6,033 nt of DNA from CAYSCX01 sp964429575 (GCA_964429575.1 CAYSCX010000085.1:1-6033); one strand, 5' to 3'. Numbered from the stretch's first letter, positions 1-5,357 are shown. Translations and numbers: made by a program. Notes: generated by a model from the sequence alone, not told the origin.

Positions 1-41
1 AGCAGGCGAAGGACGAATTCAAGGCGCGCAGAGAGAGTTGA
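1..41 (+). CDS. possible C-terminal tail of a convergent plus-strand gene
   Basis: Reading plus-strand frame 3 from base 3 gives the tail QAKDEFKARRES and then TGA at 39-41. The codons are mostly G/C-ending (CAG, GCG, AAG, GAC, TTC, AAG, GCG, CGC), like the confident genes here, and the peptide is charged and helix-like as many C-termini are. On the minus strand there is no ATG or GTG between 1 and 71 that could begin a further gene. A plus-strand gene converging on the FmdB gene, 30 bp from its stop, is therefore the simplest reading. Only 12 residues are visible, so the product cannot be named and the call could be chance. Confidence 0.35.
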   Translation, partial: QAKDEFKARRES

Positions 42-71
42 TACTCGGAATCGAGGTGAGATTTGCCGCGG

Positions 72-317
72 TCAGTGGCAGCCGCACGAGCCACCGCAAC
101 AGCCGCCGCCATTTCCGCCGGTGCGCGACGATGATTCGATCGCCTCGGCGGCCAGCGCCGCTCCGTTGGACGCGGCGGTACGCGCAGCAAACGTCGACAG
201 CTCGCGGCTGAGTTTCGCACCGTTGCACTTGGGGCATCGCACGCCATCGTCACCGGCGCGCACCAACGCCTCGAAGGTGCGTTCGCACTCGGCACAGCGA
301 AATTCGTAAATCGGCAT
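72..317 (-). CDS. FmdB-family zinc-ribbon protein
   Basis: This 81-residue protein begins MPIYEFRCAEC, the hallmark N-terminus of the FmdB / CxxC-CxxC family of small putative regulatory zinc ribbons. C8 and C11 pair with C28 and C31 to form one four-cysteine zinc site. After residue 40 comes an Ala/Ser linker and a Gly-rich tail with C73, C74, C78, C80 and a final His, which could bind a second metal. Tails of this Gly-Cys type occur in the family, but their role is not established. The ATG lies 6 bp after the methylmalonyl-CoA epimerase stop, and a GAGGAG Shine-Dalgarno sits in the last codons of that gene, so the two are translated together. The family is named after a protein linked to amide and formamide utilisation in Methylophilus; its molecular function is still unclear. 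The family call is firm, the role is not. Confidence 0.9.
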   Translation of the reverse strand: MPIYEFRCAECERTFEALVRAGDDGVRCPKCNGAKLSRELSTFAARTAASNGAALAAEAIESSSRTGGNGGGCCGGSCGCH

Positions 318-323
318 CGCGCC

Positions 324-731
324 CTACTCCTCGTCAATCGGCTGCGCGTACTCGATCAGCACGCCGCGCGTCGACTTGGGATGAAGGAAGCATATCATGC
401 CCGCCAGTCCGCGACGGGGCTTGTGGTCGATGAGTCGAATGCCTTTGGCGCGCGCCGCGTTGAGTTCGGCCGCGACGTCTGCGGTCTCAAAGCACACGTG
501 ATGCAACCCGCCGCCGCGGCGGGCGAGGAACTTTGCGACGCCGCCGCCGGGATTGATCGGTTCGAGCAGCTCTATCTCGCTGCTTCCGGCGTCGAGCAGC
601 GCGGCGCGAACGCCCTGATCTTCGACGGTCGCGCTTTTGGTCACCTCGAGGCCGAGCGCGTCGCGCCAGAACTTGAGCGCGTCATCGAGTTTGGGCACGA
701 CTACGCCGATGTGATGGATGCGCCGAAGCAC
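324..731 (-). CDS. mce: methylmalonyl-CoA epimerase (VOC superfamily)
   Basis: Interconverts (2R)- and (2S)-methylmalonyl-CoA in the cytoplasm, linking propionyl-CoA carboxylase or transcarboxylase with methylmalonyl-CoA mutase. The 135 residues are one VOC domain of two beta-alpha-beta-beta-beta modules, the usual length for the short bacterial enzymes. Aligned by eye to the Propionibacterium shermanii enzyme (ligands H12, Q65, H91, E141), the metal ligands are H7 in HHIG, E54 in IELLEP, H78 in GLHHVCF and E127 in GVLIEY. The HPKS motif near residue 117 is also typical. The start is a GTG at 731; no ATG lies upstream before an in-frame TGA at 759-761, and the first strand begins at residue 4. 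No good Shine-Dalgarno is seen. Instead, a hairpin repeat begins 8 nt upstream of the start. FmdB follows 6 bp downstream. The mutase and carboxylase genes are not in the window. Confidence 0.92.
   Translation of the reverse strand: MLRRIHHIGVVVPKLDDALKFWRDALGLEVTKSATVEDQGVRAALLDAGSSEIELLEPINPGGGVAKFLARRGGGLHHVCFETADVAAELNAARAKGIRLIDHKPRRGLAGMICFLHPKSTRGVLIEYAQPIDEE
327..332 (-). promoter_or_regulatory. Shine-Dalgarno for the FmdB gene inside the end of the epimerase gene
   Basis: On the minus strand GAGGAG forms the last two Glu codons of the epimerase gene, directly before its TAG stop, and lies 9 nt upstream of the FmdB ATG. It is the clearest ribosome-binding site in the window and indicates translational coupling of the two genes. 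Confidence 0.6.
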
Positions 732-739
732 GCGAGGGT

Positions 740-773
740 TAGCAGGCGGTTGAAAAAGTCATTTTCAACCGCC
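740..773 (+). repeat. dispersed hairpin repeat, copy A
   Basis: A 34-nt unit, TAGCAGGCGGTTG followed by AAAAAGTCATTTTCAACCGCC, matches 4101-4134 at 31 of 34 positions in the same orientation. Bases 745-756 (GGCGGTTGAAAA) pair perfectly with 762-773 around a 5-nt loop, AGTCA. The outer AGCA can also pair with TGCT at 777-780. On the transcribed minus strand the hairpin lies 8 nt before the epimerase GTG start. It has no poly-T tail on either strand, so it is not a classical terminator. Confidence 0.8.
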
Positions 774-790
774 TCCTGCTCCCTCGCTCT

Positions 791-813
791 CTTCTCCCCC
801 AATGGGGGAGAAG
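791..813. repeat. C-rich/G-rich hairpin following repeat copy A
   Basis: CTTCTCCCCC at 791-800 pairs perfectly with GGGGGAGAAG at 804-813 around the loop AAT. A matching hairpin follows the other repeat copy at 4152-4168, separated from it by a similar pyrimidine-rich spacer, so this stem is part of the same dispersed unit. Confidence 0.7.
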
Positions 814-837
814 ATTATGTAAGAAGCCATCTTTCCC

Positions 838-899
838 GCAGGGTGTTGAGCACGCCTGCGCATCCGCCACGCCATGGTCTGGGTTTGTCAACACCCTGC
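838..899. repeat. 12-bp inverted repeat with 38-nt spacer
   Basis: GCAGGGTGTTGA at 838-849 is the exact reverse complement of TCAACACCCTGC at 888-899. The core GCAGG-NN-GTTGA is shared with the hairpin at 740-773, where NN is CG instead of GT, and the change is matched on the partner arm in each case. The inner 38 nt show no gene. On the minus strand the structure begins at the last base of the TPR gene's stop codon. Confidence 0.75.
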
Positions 900-3301
900 T
901 AGTTGGTTCCCTTGCCGTCGAGACAGTACTTGCGCTGGGCGGCGTTCCACTTCGCGAGCATTTCGGGCGAGCCGAGGCTCGGGTGCTCCGCGCGCGTGCC
1001 GCGGAACTTGGCGCAACTATCCATCGTCCGTCCCTGCGCGAGGTAAATCATCGCGACGTTGTACTTCGCCTCGTACCAGAGATCGTCAGACTCGTTGGAA
1101 ACGCTCTCCACCGTGGTCCACAGCTCGACTGCGTTGCGGTAATCCTTCTTGGCCTGCGCGATACGCGCGAGGCCCGCGTTGGCATCGGGCGATCCGGGGT
1201 CGGCCTTCACAACCATGTTGAAGATCTTCTCGGCCTCGGCCACGTTGCCCTCGGCCAGATTGGCCTGGCCGAGAATCGACAACGTACCGGTCAGATTCTT
1301 GGCCGGGACTTTTGCTTGCGCGACCTGATCCGCAAAGTAGCTGTATGCGAGCCCGGTCAGCTTGGCATCGGCCTGGAAGCCCTTTTGGTCGCCTTTCGCC
1401 AACTTCATCTGGCCCGAGCGCCACAGATCCAGACCCAGCACCTTGATGAAGTCGCTGTACTGCGTGGCGCCCTTGGCGCGCTCGAGGATCTGCTTGATGT
1501 CGCGTTCGACCTCGGCGTACTGGCCAAGTTTGTCCTCCGCCTTGATGCGCCACTCGGCTATGTCGTTGAACTTCTCCTTCATGCCGGGATAGTTCGTCTC
1601 ATAGCCCTGAAGCAGGGTCATGACCTCATTGGGATCGGACTTGTCATCCTTCTCCAACATGCCCGCCAGCATGTAGATGGCTTGCCCCTTGGTTTCGCGC
1701 ACGACGCTCTGATTGCCCTGCGATGCGGCCTGCGCCGCGGGCGCCAGCTTCAACGCTTCGCGTAATCCATCGACAGCATCCTTGCGGAGTCGGGCCGTAT
1801 CGATCTTGGTTCCCTGCTTGGAATCGCCGGCTGCAACAAGCGTCAGATAGTAATTCTGCGCAGCGCGGAACGTGCCGAGGAACGAGTAGAGCGGGCTTCC
1901 GCCGACCTGATCGAACTCCTTGGCCGCGTCGACATGCTTGCCCTGTCGCTGGAGGCGATCGGCGAGATAGAAGCGCACTTCACCGGCGTCTTTGCCCGCC
2001 GGGTATGACTTGAGGTAGCCCTGCGCGGCTTGCGCCCAGCGGTCTTCCAGCTGGGTGTTCTTGCTACCAGATTGCTTCCACTGTGCGAGGGGGATTGAGA
2101 ACTTCGTGTAGGCAGCCCACTGGGAGTCGGCACCGCCGACGCGGCCCATCTCGCCGACGATCTGCTCGACCATGTCCCAACGCTTCGCGTCGAGGTAGAT
2201 GCCTGCGGCGTTTTTGTAGCCCTGCGGATATTTTCCGGTGCGCGCTGCGGCGAGGAAGGCTTGCGCGGCGCCCATCTTGTCTTTCTTGGCGAGCAGGGAT
2301 TCGGCGACGATCCACTTGGTAAATGGATCGGTACGAAACGCGAACTCCTGCGCCGGGTTCGGAACGTTTTGAATGACCGCCGCAATGACAACCGGCCAAT
2401 TCTGCTTGTTGCCCTCCTGCTGCTTCATCGCGTCGATGGCGTCGTCGTAGTAGCCCTGGCGCTTGGCGGCATCGCGGGTCGCTTGGGCGGCTTTGAACAA
2501 GCTCTGCAGCCGCATCATCAGCATGCCACCTTGGCTGCCGCCGGTTCCGCCACCCTTGACCATCTTTTCCGTCATCTTCTCGACGTCCCCGAACCGGCCC
2601 ATCGCGGCCAATGTCGTGGTAACGCCGGTCTGCGCGGCCTTGTACTGCTGCGTGCCCGGGCCGTCCTTCAGGATCGTCTGAAAGTCTTTGAGCGCCTTGT
2701 CGTACTCGGCCTTGTCATATTTGCCAAGTTCACGTTCGCAGTTGGCGCGGCCGAGCAGATTTTCGCGGATCAAGCCGGGATCGAAGATGACGAGGGTCGA
2801 TTCGGTGAATCCGTCGATGGCCTGATTGAGCAGCCGGCGCGCCTGGCCGGCGTCAGTGCTGAACAGGCTGACCGCGGCCTGATAGCGGAGCCACGAAAGC
2901 GGATAAAGCGCCTGCAGCGCGAGTGTCTCGGACTCGGTGTAATCACATTCGGCGCCCGCTGAAATTTGGTTGATGCAATCTTCCTTGCGCTGCTTGTAGG
3001 TCGAATACATCTTGTTGAGCATCGACTCGATCCGGCTGTACGAGGACACCAATCCGCCCTTGTCGACCTTCGGATCGGTGGCAAGTTTTGCGAACAGCGT
3101 CACCGCCTTGTCGAGCCGGTCGATGACCGAGCCGGCCGCATTCGCATTCGACGTGGCCGAGCCAATCTGGCTTTCGATCGCCGAAAGCTCCGCGTTGAGA
3201 TCGCCTGCGCTTTGCGCCTGACTGGCGCCGGCAAACCAGAAAAACGCCCCTGCCAGTGCGAGGAACGTCAACATCCCGGATGGACGGTAACCTACATTCA
3301 T
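899..3301 (-). CDS. exported TPR-like repeat protein of unknown function
   Basis: An 800-residue protein, largely alpha-helical, with a Sec signal peptide: a short n-region with one Arg, a hydrophobic run over residues 10-25 (MLTFLALAGAFFWFAG), and a likely cleavage after A29 (ASQA-QS). No lipobox or further membrane span is seen, so it should be periplasmic or secreted. The best TPR units are at the C-terminus, about 669-703 (LGQANLAEGNVAEAEKIF), 704-739 and 741-775; degenerate ones occur near 178-216, 329-359 and 439-470. Five Cys remain after processing (109, 119, 188, 763, 793); 109/119 and 763/793 are possible disulphide pairs. I prefer the ATG at 3301 because GGGGA sits 7 nt upstream and the signal peptide then has normal length. 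The ATG at 3322 adds MALGEKK but has only GGAG directly abutting it. Such repeats normally bind other proteins; the partner is unknown. The TAG stop lies at the edge of a repeat element. Confidence 0.85.
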   Translation of the reverse strand: MNVGYRPSGMLTFLALAGAFFWFAGASQAQSAGDLNAELSAIESQIGSATSNANAAGSVIDRLDKAVTLFAKLATDPKVDKGGLVSSYSRIESMLNKMYSTYKQRKEDCINQISAGAECDYTESETLALQALYPLSWLRYQAAVSLFSTDAGQARRLLNQAIDGFTESTLVIFDPGLIRENLLGRANCERELGKYDKAEYDKALKDFQTILKDGPGTQQYKAAQTGVTTTLAAMGRFGDVEKMTEKMVKGGGTGGSQGGMLMMRLQSLFKAAQATRDAAKRQGYYDDAIDAMKQQEGNKQNWPVVIAAVIQNVPNPAQEFAFRTDPFTKWIVAESLLAKKDKMGAAQAFLAAARTGKYPQGYKNAAGIYLDAKRWDMVEQIVGEMGRVGGADSQWAAYTKFSIPLAQWKQSGSKNTQLEDRWAQAAQGYLKSYPAGKDAGEVRFYLADRLQRQGKHVDAAKEFDQVGGSPLYSFLGTFRAAQNYYLTLVAAGDSKQGTKIDTARLRKDAVDGLREALKLAPAAQAASQGNQSVVRETKGQAIYMLAGMLEKDDKSDPNEVMTLLQGYETNYPGMKEKFNDIAEWRIKAEDKLGQYAEVERDIKQILERAKGATQYSDFIKVLGLDLWRSGQMKLAKGDQKGFQADAKLTGLAYSYFADQVAQAKVPAKNLTGTLSILGQANLAEGNVAEAEKIFNMVVKADPGSPDANAGLARIAQAKKDYRNAVELWTTVESVSNESDDLWYEAKYNVAMIYLAQGRTMDSCAKFRGTRAEHPSLGSPEMLAKWNAAQRKYCLDGKGTN

Positions 3302-3308
3302 TTTCTTT

Positions 3309-3313
3309 TCCCC
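3309..3313 (-). promoter_or_regulatory. ribosome-binding site favouring the inner TPR-gene start
   Basis: On the minus strand GGGGA lies 7 nt upstream of the ATG at 3301, separated from it by AAAGAAA. The upstream in-frame ATG at 3322 has GGAG directly abutting it with no spacer. This argues for 3301 as the true start, though neither site is a strong consensus. Confidence 0.45.
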
Positions 3314-3343
3314 AAGCGCCATCTCCGGGGGTCGGAGTGGCCC

Positions 3344-3374
3344 TGAAAATACGAATTAAGCCTCACGGGCTTAA
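3344..3374 (-). terminator. weak terminator-like hairpin at the end of the HAD gene
   Basis: On the minus strand TTAAGCC (3374-3368) pairs with GGCTTAA (3362-3356) around a 5-nt loop and is followed by TTCGTATTTT. The stem begins within the HAD stop codon (TAA, 3373-3371). The stem is only 7 bp and the T-run is interrupted, so termination would be partial at best. The 48-bp gap before the TPR gene would also allow read-through. Confidence 0.35.
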
Positions 3375-4093
3375 GCAAGAGCCAATACTTGCGCAACCTC
3401 ATGCACAGACGCAAGTGAGTTTACGCGCTGCGCGCGATCCTGAGATTTTCGAGGAGCCGGCGCGCGGCGATCAACCAAAATTGCGGCCATTCCCGCACGC
3501 GCGGCGGCTCGAAAATCGTGCTCTTCGGAGTCGCCCACATGGGCGGTCTCGGCGGGCGAAATTCCGTGGCGTCGCACAGCCGCGTCGAACACCTCGCGCG
3601 CCGGCTTCGCGCAGCCGACCTCCGACGAGATGGTGATCGAGTCGAACGATTGACCGAGGCCGAGACCGTCGAGGATGCGGTAGAGGCGATGGTCGAAGTT
3701 GGAGATGACGCCCACTATCAGCCCGCTACTCTTTAGACGTTGCAGGAGCCCGGCGGCTTCAGGGTCGGCCGCCCAGCTTTCGGGGCTGGCGAAATAGGCG
3801 AACAACTCGTCGAAGTACGCATCGAAATCACGAAACGCGCCGAGTTTGGCGAAGGTTTCCGCTACACGATCGCGCCACCACTGGCGCTCGAGGCGGCGAA
3901 GGTCTGCGGGAGTTCGGCCGAGGCCGAATGCGAGCGGCGGCGCCGCGCCAAAGACGCGCCGAAATGATGCTGCAACGAGATCGTCGGGCGCATCGAGACC
4001 GTGGCGGCGTGCGATGCGCGCGTACGTTGAGCCGATCGGCTCGCGCGCGTCGAAGAGCGTACCGGCCGCATCGAAAAAAACTGCGCGGAGCAT
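3371..4093 (-). CDS. HAD-superfamily hydrolase, DREG-2/HDHD3-like
   Basis: A complete 240-residue cytosolic HAD protein with a helical C1 cap, roughly residues 16-105. Motif I is VFFDAAGTLFD with nucleophile D8; motif II is S131-N132 in VISNFD; motif III is K163 in CAKPAREVFD; motif IV is HVGDSEEHDF with D188 and D193 for magnesium. The residue two after the nucleophile is Ala10 instead of the Asp used as acid/base by most HAD phosphatases. DAxGTL occurs in the DREG-2/HDHD3 group and in haloacid dehalogenases. The intact GDSxxxD acidic motif here argues against a dehalogenase, so I favour the DREG-2-like group, whose substrates are mostly unknown. Start is ATG at 4093 with a weak AGG five bases upstream; the second hairpin repeat begins 7 nt upstream. 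It precedes the TPR gene by about 70 bp and could be co-transcribed with it. Confidence 0.85.
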   Translation of the reverse strand: MLRAVFFDAAGTLFDAREPIGSTYARIARRHGLDAPDDLVAASFRRVFGAAPPLAFGLGRTPADLRRLERQWWRDRVAETFAKLGAFRDFDAYFDELFAYFASPESWAADPEAAGLLQRLKSSGLIVGVISNFDHRLYRILDGLGLGQSFDSITISSEVGCAKPAREVFDAAVRRHGISPAETAHVGDSEEHDFRAAARAGMAAILVDRRAPAPRKSQDRAQRVNSLASVHEVAQVLALA

Positions 4094-4100
4094 CTATGCC

Positions 4101-4134
4101 TAGCAGGCGGTTGGGAAAGACATTTTCAACCGCC
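4101..4134 (+). repeat. dispersed hairpin repeat, copy B
   Basis: Same 34-nt unit as 740-773, with 31 of 34 bases identical and the same orientation. Bases 4106-4117 (GGCGGTTGGGAA) pair with 4123-4134 (TTTTCAACCGCC) around the loop AGACA. Two of the three differences (AA to GG at 4114-4115) convert A-T pairs into G-T pairs, which remain pairable in single-stranded nucleic acid, and the third lies in the loop. The unit begins 7 nt from the HAD start codon. No matching right-hand end is found before the VOC gene. Confidence 0.8.
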
Positions 4135-4151
4135 TGTTCCCTCTCTCGCGT

Positions 4152-4168
4152 CTCCCCCAGAGGGGGAG
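4152..4168. repeat. C-rich/G-rich hairpin following repeat copy B
   Basis: CTCCCCC at 4152-4158 pairs with GGGGGAG at 4162-4168 around AGA. It is the counterpart of the stem at 791-813 and follows a comparable CT-rich spacer. Confidence 0.65.
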
Positions 4169-4197
4169 GTTTGCATAACCGACGACCTAACCCCTGA

Positions 4198-4219
4198 CCC
4201 CTTCCCTAAAGGGAAGGGG
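4198..4219. repeat. perfect 10-bp palindrome
   Basis: CCCCTTCCCT at 4198-4207 pairs perfectly with AGGGAAGGGG at 4210-4219 around a 2-nt loop. It lies between the VOC stop and the HAD start. No T-run follows on the minus strand (the next bases are TCAGGGG), so an intrinsic terminator is unlikely; a REP-like intergenic palindrome or a structured RNA end is more probable. Nothing else coding was seen in the 184-bp gap 4094-4277. Confidence 0.6.
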
Positions 4220-4277
4220 AACCAGGCGCGGGGAAACAGGGCGCGTGTGTGACCCAACCCCTTAAGAGTGTGCCAGG

Positions 4278-5153
4278 TTACATCCCGTCCCAGACCTGGA
4301 TAAGCACGCCAAATGCGCTGCGGGGCGAGATGAAGAACTGGCGTTCGCCACGCCAGTTGGCGCCCTCATCGACGACCCGCACACCGTCGCGCTTGAGGCG
4401 CTCGAGGGTCCCGTCGAAGTCCTTCAGGTCAAGCGAGATGTGATGCATGCCTTCGCCGTGGCGTTCGATGAACTTTGCAACGAAGTCGTGACGCGGCTGG
4501 TGCCCGGGTCCGGGACTTTGAAGGAACTCGAGCTTGAAGCCGGCGACATCCATGTGTCCGAGGATGTAATTGCCGGTCGAATTGCTCAAGTGCGGTTGGT
4601 GACTCATGCGTCCGCCGAAGTAGCGCGCGAAGAAATCCATAGCACTTTTCATGTCGCGCACCGCCAGCGATACGTGATCGAAATGCGCCTGGTCCGAGCG
4701 CGGATGCGCCATTTCGTGCACGTCGCCGCCGGCGGTATTCCAAAACTGGATCAATGCGCCAAAGGCGGAACGGGGCGAGATGAACGCGGTCGATCCGCCT
4801 GACGCAAAGTGCTGCTCATCGACGACCCGAACGCCGTCGCGCTTGAGCTGCTCGATCAGCGGGCCCAAGTTTTCGACCTCAAGCGACAGATGGTGCATCC
4901 CTTCGCCGTGGCGTTCGATGAACTTGGTCACGAAGCCGGGTTTGTCCGGCGGATTTTCGATCAGTTCGATGGCGAAGCCGCCCAGGTTGAAGTCCTGCCA
5001 ATAGAATCCGCCAGCAGCCTGCTCCTCATAGAGGCGCGAATTGCGCGGTGTGATTGGGAAGTATTTTCCGAAGAACTCGAGCGCGCGTTCGATCGATTTG
5101 ACCGCAATCGAAACGTGGTCGAAGTGCATGCGGATTCCGTCACGCGCACTCAT
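4278..5153 (-). CDS. tandem two-domain VOC (glyoxalase-fold) protein
   Basis: A 291-residue cytosolic protein of two VOC domains, about 10-140 and 157-289, joined by a short His/Asp-rich linker. Both halves contain FDHVS, KFIERHGEGMHH, LKRDGVRVVDE and FISPRSAFG, so the gene arose by internal duplication. Aligned with methylmalonyl-CoA epimerase, half 1 offers H13, E63, H88 and Q136, and half 2 offers H160, E209, H238 and Q286. The last ligand is thus Gln instead of Glu in both. The four-module layout resembles 4-hydroxyphenylpyruvate and extradiol dioxygenases, but those normally keep one metal site, so the reaction cannot be assigned: lyase, epimerase and dioxygenase are all possible. ATG at 5153 has GGGAGAG about 10 nt upstream; ATG at 5129 (MHFDHVS) is an alternative. 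A 204-bp gap separates it from the metallophosphoesterase. Confidence 0.85.
   Translation of the reverse strand: MSARDGIRMHFDHVSIAVKSIERALEFFGKYFPITPRNSRLYEEQAAGGFYWQDFNLGGFAIELIENPPDKPGFVTKFIERHGEGMHHLSLEVENLGPLIEQLKRDGVRVVDEQHFASGGSTAFISPRSAFGALIQFWNTAGGDVHEMAHPRSDQAHFDHVSLAVRDMKSAMDFFARYFGGRMSHQPHLSNSTGNYILGHMDVAGFKLEFLQSPGPGHQPRHDFVAKFIERHGEGMHHISLDLKDFDGTLERLKRDGVRVVDEGANWRGERQFFISPRSAFGVLIQVWDGM
4320..4475. repeat. internal direct repeat of the VOC gene, copy in domain 2
   Basis: Blocks here recur exactly 450 bp further on at 4770-4925. They include CGGGGCGAGATGAA (4321-4334), CTCATCGACGACCCG (4365-4379), CCGTCGCGCTTGAG (4384-4397) and an identical 25-nt block at 4451-4475 versus 4901-4925. 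The constant spacing shows no net insertion or deletion between the C-terminal parts of the two domains. Confidence 0.8.
4770..4925. repeat. internal direct repeat of the VOC gene, copy in domain 1
   Basis: Partner of 4320-4475 at a fixed 450-bp offset. It encodes the KFIERHGEGMHH, LKRDGVRVVDE and ISPRSAFG segments of the first domain, with the same codons over the 25-nt block 4901-4925. Confidence 0.8.
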
Positions 5154-5218
5154 TCCTCTATGACTCTCCCTTCTCTGCGGACTCCACGGTTCGTAGTTCG
5201 GTAGCGGAGCGCGCGGCG

Positions 5219-5347
5219 TCAGTCCATCGCTCGCCGTCCGCGCGGCCTCAAGCGCCAGAGCAAGCGCGGCGAATGTCTCAGCACCTGCGGCCAGGCATTG
5301 ACGAACTTCTGGTAGTAAACACGCAGCGACTGCTCAGCGCGCGACAT
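5219..5347 (-). CDS. possible 42-residue small basic protein
   Basis: An ATG at 5347, 10 nt after the metallophosphoesterase stop, opens a 42-codon frame ending in TGA at 5219. The peptide begins MSRAEQSLRVYYQKFVNAW and ends in an Arg-rich tail (RLRPRGRRAMD). About four fifths of its third codon positions are G or C, and the first 28 codons use the same preferred codons as the confident genes. I recognise no family and see no signal peptide or full membrane span. Against it, there is no clear Shine-Dalgarno, the Arg-rich end is typical of chance frames in GC-rich DNA, and a different frame across the same bases (that of the VOC gene) is also open. It could be a real small protein, the remnant of a frameshifted gene, or chance. 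The gap 5154-5357 holds nothing else I can support. Confidence 0.35.
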   Translation of the reverse strand: MSRAEQSLRVYYQKFVNAWPQVLRHSPRLLWRLRPRGRRAMD

Positions 5348-5357
5348 CGCCGGCACG

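Larger units (their letters stand above)
740..901. mobile_element. possible TA-flanked palindromic (MITE/REP-like) element
   Basis: This stretch, which fills the gap between the epimerase and TPR genes, starts TA-GCAGGCGGTTGAAAAA and ends, read on the opposite strand, TA-GCAGGGTGTTGACAAA. The ends are thus imperfect terminal inverted repeats flanked by TA on both sides. About 158 bp lies between the TAs, with no coding capacity seen, and three internal hairpins (745-773, 791-813, 838-899). That shape fits a miniature inverted-repeat element with TA target duplication, as in IS630/Tc1-mariner relatives. It could instead be a cluster of separate REP-like palindromes. The outer edge contributes the stop codon of the TPR gene. 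No transposase is present in the window. Confidence 0.4.

Noticed and set aside
741..813. Classical Rho-independent terminators from the intergenic hairpins
   Set aside because: Stems are strong, but no T-run follows on the transcribed minus strand.
740..901. CRISPR array or tandem repeats
   Set aside because: The repeats are inverted and palindromic, few in number and not regularly spaced with spacers.
381..902. 173-codon plus-strand open frame opposite the epimerase and repeat region
   Set aside because: It is antisense to a well-supported enzyme and runs through the hairpin repeats, so it cannot be a conserved gene.
983..1765. 260-codon plus-strand open frame opposite the TPR gene
   Set aside because: It lies wholly antisense to a long gene with a signal peptide and TPR pattern; its Leu/Arg/Gly/His-rich composition is typical of antisense shadows in GC-rich DNA.
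2261..2962. 233-codon plus-strand open frame
   Set aside because: Also antisense to the TPR gene, with no recognisable domain or ribosome-binding site.
4809..5204. 131-codon plus-strand frame opposite VOC domain 1
   Set aside because: Antisense shadow; the minus-strand frame has the conserved VOC motifs.
5154..5333. N-terminal extension of the VOC protein through the open frame upstream of its ATG
   Set aside because: The frame has no ATG, GTG or TTG start, and the VOC domain is complete without it; retained only as part of a finding.
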